From assembly GCA_030704615.1 (NCBI GenBank), contig CM060733.1:66712001-66776000 (forward strand): a stretch of 64,000 nucleotides of DNA, read 5' to 3'. The notes beneath the pieces were generated by a model. The model was not told the DNA's origin and made no database searches. It saw only the letters and a list, made by a program, of their open reading frames with translations. This document shows positions 56,153-64,000 of the stretch, in pieces (within the stretch, counting starts at the first letter, position 1; each line of letters begins with the position of its first letter). The DNA is from Takakia lepidozioides (Eukaryota > Streptophyta > Takakiopsida > Takakiales > Takakiaceae). The translations under genes and the position numbers were made by a program.

Positions 56153-58476
56153 ATGGCAAGGTTGAATCGGGAAGAGTCGTATGTCGGACAGCAGACTGGC
56201 GGAAGGGGTAGCACCTCCACCACCGCCACTTCTTTCGAAAAAGAGGGAGTCAACAGAAAATTTTCTGCCTCTTTTCGGGAGGTGAGGACACTATGTAAGG
56301 CAGGACGATTGAAAGAGGCGCTGCACGTCTTGAACCAAACAGGCATTCCAGCTGACTCCAATACTTATGTCTGTCTTCTGAAGGAGTGCATCAATATGCA
56401 AAGCCTGGCTGAGGGAAAGAAGGTGCACGCCCACATTAAGCAGAGTGGATTCAGGCCAAACATCTTTGTGCTCAACAACCTTCTCAACATGTATGCCAAG
56501 TGTGGAAGTGTGGTGGCTGCACGTGCAGTGTTTGACAAAATTCCTGAACGAGATAAATTTACATGGACTGTAATGGTGGCAGGATATGCTAGGCACGGCT
56601 GTGGTAGGGAGGCTTTCAAGATCTATGAGCAAATGCAACACGAAGGGGTGATGCCCAATAGGGTCGCCTTCATTTGCATTCTCAAGGCATGTGGCAGCCT
56701 ACGAGCCCTTCAAGAGGGCAAACAGGTCCATTCTGACATCATCAAAGCTGGAATCGCCCCAGATATCATTCTGGAGACTGCCCCTGCCGATATGTATGCC
56801 AAATGCTGGAGCATGAAGGATGCACGCCACGTGTTTGACAATATGGCTCAAAGAAATGTTGTTTCTTGGAGTGCAATGATTGCAGGGTATGCCCAGCAAG
56901 GGTGTAGTAGAGAGGCTTTTGAGATCTATGAGGAAATGCAACTGTTTGCGTACTCAATGCATGTGCCAGGCTAGGAGCACTGGAGAAGGGCAAGGAGGTC
57001 CATGTGGACCTTGGCAAAGCTGGAATCCCCTTATGTGCAAGCTTGGAGAATGCCCTTGTGGATATGTATTCCCAATGAGCACATCAAGTGTTTGACCATA
57101 TGGCTCAACGAGATGTAATCTCATGGAACTCCATGATGGGAGGATGTGCTCAGCAGGGGCTTGGTAGCAAGGTTTTCGAGATGTACGAGCAGATGCAATG
57201 GGAAGGGGTGACACCTGGCAAGGTCACATTCATTTGCATTCTGAATGCCTGTGCCAGCCTTGGGAGCCTGGATAAGAGCAAAGAGATCCATACTGACATC
57301 ATCAAAGGTGGGCTTGTGCCAGATATTATGCTGGAGACTGCCCTTGCTCATGTGTATGCCAAATGTGGGAGCATGACAGATGCACGGCAAGTGTTTGGCA
57401 ATTTGGCCTATCGAAATGTGGTCTCATGGAGTGTGATGATTACAGGATATGCTCAGCATGGGTGTGGTAGGGAGGCTTTGAAAATCTATGACCAAATGCA
57501 ATGGGAAGGGATGCAATGGGAAGGGGTCATGCCTGACAAGGTCACGTTTGTTTTTGTTGTTAATGCGTGTGCCAGCCTAGGAGCACTGGAAAAGGGCAAA
57601 GAGGTCCATGCCGACATCAGGAAGGCTGGAGTTACGTCATACATTAGTTTGGAGAATAGCCTTGTTAAATGTATGCCAATTGCGGGAGCATAAAGGATGC
57701 TCGTCAGGTGTTTGACAATGCGGTTCAACGAGATGTAGTCTCTTGGAATGCCATGATTGCAGCGTATGCTCGAGGCTGGCATGGTGGACCTTCTTGGCCG
57801 TGCAGGGCGATTGGACGAGGCAGAGGATTTCATCAACAGAATGCCAATTGAACCAGGTGCTCCGGTCTAGGGGGCCTTGCTTAGTGCTTTTAGAATTCAT
57901 GGGAATTTGGGGTGGCTGAATGGGCGGCAAAATGCCTTCTCAAGTGGGACCCCCAAGATGCAGGAATTTATGTGCTGGTGTCAAACATCTATGCTGCAGC
58001 TGGCAGGTGGGATGACAAAGCGAAAGTGAGGAAAATGATGGAGGACGGAGGCGCCAGAAAGGAGCCAGGACACAGCTGGATTGAAGTGGACAACCAGGTT
58101 CATACATTTTTTGTTGAAGACCAGTTTCACCCAGAAAGTGAAGAAATCATGCTCAGCTGCAGAGACTGTCTGAGCCGATGAAGGAGGCTGGATATGTGCC
58201 TGACAACCGCTTTGTGTTGCATGATGTGGAGGGGGAGCAGAAGGGGATTTCTCTTGTCCACCACAGTGAGAAGCTGGCCATTGCTTTTGGGCTGATCAGG
58301 ACACCCCCTGGGACGCCAATCCGCATCATCAAGAACCTACGGGTGCGGTGACTGCCACACTGCAACCAAATTCATCTCAAAGATTGTTGCACAAACAATT
58401 GTTATGCGGGATGCCAAACGCTTTCACCACCTCTAAGATGGGGTTTGTTCTTGTGGGGATTACTGGTGAAACAAGC
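56153..58476 (+). pseudogene. PLS-type pentatricopeptide repeat protein with E and DYW domains, broken
   Basis: PPR-DYW proteins bind organellar transcripts and edit C to U; the DYW domain is a cytidine deaminase. The first frame (56153-56974) starts MARLNREESYVGQQ and carries repeats with TYVCLLKECIN, NLLNMYAKCGSV and FTWTVMVAGYARHG. Further repeats continue to ~57770, including a second-frame segment 57088-57693. The E region is at ~57780-58110 ([32 protein letters not shown]). The DYW region is at ~58180-58476, with [13 protein letters not shown], the zinc/catalytic HSE and DCHTATK, and a final GDYW. Lesions: deletion near 56945, stop at 57076, frameshifts near 57665, 57770, 58155 and 58345, TAG at 57868 (for Trp) and TAA at 58433 (for Gln). 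There is no clear transit peptide. Confidence 0.9.
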
Positions 58477-59230
58477 CTATGTATGCAAAACGTGGCAGTA
58501 TAAACCATGCACGTCAAGTGTTCAACAATATAGCTAAATGAGATGTGGTGTCATGGAGTGCAATGATCACAGGATATGCTTGGCATGGAGTGCAGGGTGG
58601 AGACATATGAGCAAATGATGCACGAGGGGGTGACACCCAACCAGGTTACGTTCAATTGCGTTTGCAATTCATGTGCGAGCCTGGCAGCCCTGAAAAAAGG
58701 GCAAAAAGGTTCATTGTGACACAACGAATGTTGGAATTGTATCAGATGTCATTCTTGACACTGCCTTCATGGACATGTATTCCAAATGCAGGAGCATCTA
58801 CAATGGAAAGGGAATGTTCAACTTGAAGGAAATGAAAATGGACCAGCCAATCAAGAAAGATCTTTTCACAGCCAAAAGATTTCTGGCCCACAAGTAAGGC
58901 TCATCAAAAGATTTGAAGTCAAGTGCATCACGTCATTGAGACTTTCTACTTGTTGTAGGGAGGCTCGGCAACTCTCACATGTGTTCTCTCTGCATGTAGC
59001 TACATTGGTTTAGTGGATGAAGGCAGATACTACTTCAATTTCCTAAGTCAAGATCATGGCCTCACTGCTACAGTGGAGACTTTGGCTGCATGGTTGGTGA
59101 TTTGATGAGGCAAAAGGATTTGATCAACAAAATGCCAAGTGAAGCAGGTGCTGTGGTCTGGAGTGCCTTGCTTGGTGCCCACAGAATTAATGGCAGTGTG
59201 GCAGTGGGGAAGGGGAGACAAGTCAATTCT
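58477..59230 (+). pseudogene. Second, more degenerate PPR copy
   Basis: Starts with MYAKRGSINHARQVFNN directly after the DYW end, then WSAMITGYAWHG and EGVTPNQVTFNCV in changing frames. An E-region remnant at 58985-59220 contains YIGLVDEGRYYFNFLSQDHG and INKMPSEAGAVVWSALLG. Many stops and frameshifts occur and no DYW domain is present. It is a tandem duplicate or the fused end of a neighbouring family member. Confidence 0.78.
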
Positions 59231-59561
59231 CAACTGGGATCCACAGGAAGATGGCCAGTAAGATCTACTTGAGGCAGGGAATTGGAGTGGGTGCAACAGG
59301 GTCAGACCTCATTACGTTAGTGGCTCCGTTGCCAGCGACTGCCTGAAGCAGCTAGACAGCATCGACCTTTTGTTTTGAGAGAGAAGACTCCAGTCGAAGC
59401 CGGCGTAACTAAGAGCCACTTCGCCTTGCGGCTACTGCCCTTTTCAGGGGTGAAGCGAAAGGAAGTCCGCATGTGCACAGATGCTGGCCGTGTTCCGCAA
59501 CCGGGCATTCCCTAGTGCCGCTTTTGTAAAAGCAATCAGCACATTGTGCAAATTCAATTCC

Positions 59562-59925
59562 CCTATGCGTGCATATTGCTTTGGCAGGAACTCTTCAGCA
59601 TGGGCATCTGTGTGCACCTGGATACTGAGCTTTGTTGAATGACTTGTTTGTCATTTACAAGGTTATATTAAGACCAAAGTTGCGAACGATGCCACCGATT
59701 GCTGTGATTTTGACAGTGGACACAATTAATAGGAGAAATTGGGGGAATGGAGCTCTAGTGGCAGGTTATAGTTCTTGATTTGTACACTTCAAAAACAAAG
59801 CCCAAGTCCCCTATGCATGCATATTGCTTTGGCAGTAACTCTTAAGCATGGGCATCTGTGTGCACCTGGATACTGAGCTTTGTTGAATGACTTGTTTGTC
59901 ATTGACAAGGTTATATTAAGACCAC
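59562..59925 (+). repeat. Direct repeat of ~117 bp, two copies
   Basis: CCCTATGCRTGCATATTGC starts copies at ~59562 and ~59808. Both end at AAGGTTATATTAAGACCA. They are ~97 percent alike with ~130 bp between them. Nothing coding is seen in 59240-60170. Confidence 0.9.
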
Positions 59926-60606
59926 TGGTTTTGAACTGGTTGGAGATGATCGCGCAGACTTCAGACAGTATAGTATGCAGGTCAGTTCTACGTAATGGAA
60001 GCTCTCATATATCAAACTTCACATCACACGATCCCTTCCTCAACTTTTATTGAGAAGGATCCTGTAACACACCCGCCAGCCTGGCGCGGGCGTTCCCCTC
60101 TGGCACTCCAGGTCCCAACGAGTTAGGATTCACCAATATAAGCCCACGCAAAGAACAACGGAAATATTTGAAGCGTTGTTTATGGTGGAGGAAAGATGCT
60201 CTCTTTCACCTAGGGCTTCACTCAGTAGGCGTGTGAAGATTGATTATGGTGTTCCAGTGGATACATGCCAGCCCTACTTAAATGCTGATTGCTGCATTCC
60301 CCCAGTCCCCTCTGCTTCTGTTTCCTGCCCTTGCAAATTTACTCGTCGCGCTCCAAAGGGCCAACGCCGATTCTGGAATTTGAATTTATACCGCCAGTAT
60401 TTAAACCGTATAGTATACGATACAGTGTATGCCAACATATACTGTCACCCATGTCGCTCGGGGGTGGATTATAGATGAGAAGATATTTCATCCATCGCCT
60501 TCAGATTCGATATATACCATATTGTTTTTAATATTTACCAATGTACCACTGGGATACGATAGACGGATGAATGAATGCGAGGATGGATGGATAGAGGGAA
60601 GGCTTG

Positions 60607-60614
60607 AAACCCTA
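60607..60614 (+). promoter_or_regulatory. Telo-box in the RPL36 leader or promoter
   Basis: AAACCCTA followed by GCGGCG, 80 bp upstream of the RPL36 ATG. Telo-boxes near the start site are typical of plant ribosomal-protein and translation genes, where they support coordinated expression in dividing cells. Confidence 0.7.
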
Positions 60615-60693
60615 GCGGCGAGGAATGGGAGGTTCTTTTTTAGCTCGGTGGAGGAGGTGGCGCAGCAGCGAGGGAGGAAAAGGAAGCTGAGAG

Positions 60694-61026
60694 ATGGCGC
60701 CCAGCGTTGCAGGGACCGGCATCGCGGTAGGGCTCCACAGAGGCCATGCTGTGACCAAGAGGGAGCTTTCCAAGCGCCCATCTTCGAACAAGGGAAAACT
60801 GGGCAAGCGTGTCTCGTTGGTGAGGAAGTTGATCAGGGAGGTCGCTGGATTTGCTCCCTATGAGAAGAGGATCACCGAGCTTCTGAAGGTGGGCAAAGAC
60901 AAGCGTGCCTTGAAGGTCGCTAAGAAGAAATTGGGTACCCACTTGCGCGCCAAGCGCAAGCGCGAGGAGATGACCGTGGTCTTGCGCAAGATGAGGGCAA
61001 CTGGCGGTGGCGAGAAAAAGAAGTGA
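60694..61026 (+). CDS. RPL36: 60S ribosomal protein L36 (eL36)
   Basis: The complete 110-residue frame starts [20 protein letters not shown] in good context (GAGATGGCG) and ends GGGEKKK with TGA at 61024. eL36 is a small basic protein of the large ribosomal subunit in the cytosol. Diagnostic segments are [19 protein letters not shown] at residues ~49-67, the following [16 protein letters not shown], and KRKREEM near residue 91. Length matches plant eL36 (about 108-113). The coding region has no intron here, whereas many plant RPL36 genes are split. No poly(A) tract or target duplication suggests a retrocopy, and a telo-box lies upstream. I consider it functional. An ORF beginning at 60429 in another frame overlaps it and is not real. 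Confidence 0.97.
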   Translation: MAPSVAGTGIAVGLHRGHAVTKRELSKRPSSNKGKLGKRVSLVRKLIREVAGFAPYEKRITELLKVGKDKRALKVAKKKLGTHLRAKRKREEMTVVLRKMRATGGGEKKK

Positions 61027-61029
61027 GCT

Positions 61030-62470
61030 TTGTGGTTGTGACATGTAGGGTTGATTGAAACTTGTTGGTTTTCGGGTCCATCCACAGTGTGGTCACCTGT
61101 AGAAGATGGGGGAGAATAGCGTCTTAGTTGGGTATGGTCTCCGTGCAGTTTCTTACTGGGTTACTGGGTTTTGAAGGGCTGAGGGCACAAACTACGACCT
61201 AAGGATATCTCTGTGCTGAAGTGTGAAACCTGCAATTTCGAGCTAGGCACTATTTGGAGCTTGCTTTTAGGTTTCTTGTGGGTTTTGCGACCTATCTCTC
61301 TTCGATTCATTACTATTTTCTTGAACCTGTACTTCTATGAGTTGATGAGTTGATTCCTGAACAGATGAAATGGAATGGAAGGTGCATGGTTGCAATGAAT
61401 ATGCTGGGTGTAGCCTGAGAGAAATATCGCACGTACTAAATGAAAATATGGCTACAGACAGAGAAAGAGACAGAGAGAGGTTGTGCGATTTCTCTCCATC
61501 CAGGTTTTCTTTGGTCAATGTTGCACACCTGATTGGTAGTTATGGTTGAAAATTTTCTTGGGAAGATACGAAAGACCGAAATGAGGATCAAAATGAGGAT
61601 CATACTTACCAGCAATTTCCGATATGTTGCAACGAGCTCACGATGATAGTGGCTCGCCCACGACTCGTCCTTAGCCTCCTCTCTTTCTGCATGCAAACCT
61701 GGTGTGGGGTCCTATTGCCACCAACAGAAATTAAAGTTCAATTTATTTGTGATCATCGGTGTGACTTGATGGGTTACCAGCAGTGGAGCATCGCTCAATA
61801 TTGCCGAAAGAGAACCTGCGGCGGCAGAACAACACTAAAATATTTCTTGCCTATGCAGTCATCATTGTCCCATTTGTGGCTGAGGGAACAGCTTCGAGTG
61901 ACTCTTACAAAACGGTGGGTATCATCTGCGAGAGCTCGTGATGATCTTGCACCTGAGTGAGAAGTCTGTGGCGTCATCTGTGATTCACTCTCATTTTTCC
62001 ACGATTACCGCCACGGGAGTGAGCTTTCTGATCGCAGTATTTCGCAGGCCTCCTCCTTGTCCGAGGGTGTTGTACATCCTAGTGTAAGCGTACAAGGCAA
62101 GTTAAAGCAAATTGATGAGTGCATTTTTGCAGAGTGCAAGAGACCCAACTCGTACGTCTCTTTCGTCATAAAGATGCTGGTGGTCCGGCTCCACAGATGC
62201 GGTGTGTCAACAGGACATGGCGGATGACGTCCTCATACGTAGTGTACACATCTTGACATCTTGGTCGCAAGGCTAAAACTAAAATCAGATCCGGGTAGCT
62301 GCCAGCGTTTTATGTACTATAGAAGATTGTTCCATGCATGCCCGCCCTGGGCGCCCTCATGGGAGGGCGCGCCTGGCATAATCTGCCCTAGGTGGCCCAC
62401 GCCCTCCCTAATGTAAAAACTAAAAACCTATAGGATTTTTCCCTTTGTATTTGCAGGGACCTTATCTGAC
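61030..62470. other. RPL36 3' flank; no recognised gene
   Basis: The 3' untranslated region of RPL36 probably covers the first few hundred bases. A CTCTCTGTCTCTTTC-type tract lies near 61455-61480 (minus strand). ORFs such as 61643-61960 show no domain. Confidence 0.55.
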
Positions 62471-62474
62471 AGAA

Positions 62475-63475
62475 TAGCTTCTCATTGTTGAATAGCTTCT
62501 CATTGTTGAATAATTGGGAGTTTAAGGCTCACCTGTGCGCCAGGCAGCGGGCCCCACGCATGGACCCTTGCTGCGGGAGACCCCGCAGCTGCGCGTCAGG
62601 CGGGGTCTGCTGGCCCCTGACCCTGAGGGTTTGCTCAGGTAGAATCCACCCTCCTCCTACACATCTGGGCACATTGAACGTTATATGCCCTAGTTACAGG
62701 GCGACTATAATTTTTGCAGGGATGGTGGTTGGAACACGGTTGGGACGGTACTACGAGACATGGCAGAGATAGCCTGGGGCAGGCCCGCCGCTAGATCACA
62801 ATCTGGGCGCGTTGACCGAGGACATCATATCGCATTAACTTCCAAATAACTCACAAGTTTAATGTAGCGTGGTTGGTGGGGTCCAGTATAATTGGAAAAA
62901 GTGTCGGGCAGGAGGCAGGATTAAGGCGGGGCTGGCAGCAAATCTGCCGGGCTGAGCCAACCATGGAGCACTTTTTTGGACCCCGCGCCGGTAGATTGCC
63001 GTTTTGGGGCAAGTACCGTGGCACCATAGAGATGCTCTAAACAATAAAAAAAACAGGTGGGGTAGTAGCAAACAGCGGTTAGTGTGGTGGTTGGGCGCTT
63101 CGGATGGTGTCCATGAGGTTGCGGGTTCAAATTTGGCTGGCGCTGTGGTGCATTTAATGATCTACAGTGCATTAATGATGATCTATTTTACGGACGAGTT
63201 TCCCCGGAAAAGTTTCTAAGTCCCGAGAAGGCGGGGCGGTCTGCGGCGGGTTTGCGGCGGTAGCCCTTACCGAGAAGATCCGGACCCGCCATTGGACGCC
63301 AGCAGACCCCGACCCGCCAGTAGACCCAGCAGACCCGGACCCTCGAGCAGACGCGAGCAGACCCACCGGGTGGTCTGGGGCAAAGTCGGGGGCGACCCGA
63401 TGTTCGTGCGTCCGTGCGCTGCCTGGCCCACACGTGAGCCTTAAACTCCCAATTATTCAAAAATGAGAGGCAGAA
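62475..63475. mobile_element. Inverted-repeat element, ~1 kb
   Basis: GAATAATTGGGAGTTTAAGG with the following GCTCACCTGTG and CCAGGCAGCG at ~62508-62555 is inverted at ~63412-63462. The match extends outward through CTTCTCATTG against CAAAAATGAGAGG. At the left edge the motif GAATAGCTTCTCATTGTT is duplicated in tandem. The interior is GC-rich, with CAGACCC/GGGTCTG motifs and a GAGATGCTCTAA stretch (63030). No transposase is present, so it resembles a large MITE. The ends and any target duplication are not defined. Confidence 0.65.
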
Positions 63476-63489
63476 TATCACGTCAACAG

Positions 63490-64000
63490 CTGGCAGGGGG
63501 TGGTCCCAATATATGGATGTGGCTTGATTTTATTGCAAGCGTGTGAGCTGACGGGTACGGCCTGCGAGGTACAGCCGGGGAACCCCGCTCCGGCAGCCTC
63601 GTCGGCGAGCTGGATGCCCCATGTCAAATCATCCCACACACCCCCCCCCCCCCGACCCCTCTGCCCGTTGCCCCCCTGACCCCCGCCCCACCGCTGGCCA
63701 CACGGCGCCCCACAGCACCGCCCGATCTCCAGCCACGTGGCGGCCCCCTGCTGTGGATCCCCTCACTGGGTTGATCCCCCTTCTAGTGCCGAAGTGATCC
63801 CCCACCCCCATCTCCAGCCACGTGGCGCTACCCCGAACCGTCGATCCCCTCCCCATCCATCCAACCTCAATTAAATGGATGACGGCCGGATGAAGGCCCC
63901 ATGACGCGCCCATCGCCACGTGGTGCTCCCGCCGCCGTCGATCCCCTCCTCCCATCCACGGCGCGCTCCCCCGAGACGTCGCTGCTCCCCCCGACGCGCC
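63490..64000. other. C-rich region with repeated CCACGTGG motifs
   Basis: Poly-C (13 C) at ~63640. The palindrome CCACGTGG (G-box core CACGTG) occurs at ~63734, ~63822 and ~63917, the first two within CTCCAGCCACGTGGCG. No supported ORF. This may be the edge of a promoter or repeat beyond the window. Confidence 0.5.

Noticed and set aside
60429-60863. 144-codon frame overlapping RPL36
   Set aside because: Reads the RPL36 coding region in another frame. The L36 frame is clearly the conserved one.

Overview
The window is nuclear DNA of a green plant, from a repeat-dominated region. Evidence: spliced exons with GT/AG borders, a DYW-type pentatricopeptide (PPR) gene, a plant-type ribosomal protein L36 gene with a telo-box upstream, a chromodomain Ty3/Gypsy retrotransposon with an initiator-Met-tRNA primer site, and hAT, CACTA and Mutator-like DNA transposons. 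The PPR style recalls non-seed land plants or their algal relatives, but the species cannot be named from sequence alone. Only RPL36 (60694-61026) looks like an intact host gene. Nearly everything else is mobile DNA or its debris.

Layout. 1-2610: tandem array of ~260-bp units with tRNA T-arm-like motifs. 2740-10170: composite locus with a decayed hAT transposase between two arrays of short palindromes, followed by a promoter-like module and a broken RING-H2 gene ending in a SUMO-interaction-like motif. 10280-12730: small tandem repeats and a foldback structure with amplified pieces of a Gypsy integrase gene. 12995-18345: second copy of the composite locus (hAT on the minus strand, longer palindrome arrays, remnant of the same RING gene). 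18669-19679: two exons of an ABCG half-transporter. 20310-21335: solo LTR plus flank. 26880-29154: degenerate repeats and a non-autonomous CACTA element. 29480-32270: a LINE split by a minisatellite and an integrase-PHD fragment. 32440-34060: SINE-like repeats. 34491-41458: a young, complete chromovirus nested in the LTR of a relative. 42449-48360: fragments of Gypsy, PPR, gag and CACTA transposase, and a MITE. 50658-56114: a Mutator-like element with ~290-310 bp inverted ends, an 11-bp target duplication and a captured inositol-phosphate-kinase exon. 56153-59230: a PPR-DYW pseudogene and a degenerate neighbour. 60607-61026: RPL36. 62475-63475: an inverted-repeat element.

The most unusual system is the hAT/RING pair. 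Both copies combine a BED-DUF659-hAT transposase, arrays of near-perfect ~10-bp-stem palindromes every ~50 bp, a reused TATA-box module, and a nuclear, acidic RING-H2 protein with a terminal SUMO-binding-like motif. Two copies sharing this content suggest the RING gene and arrays belong to the mobile unit. Both are too damaged to be active.
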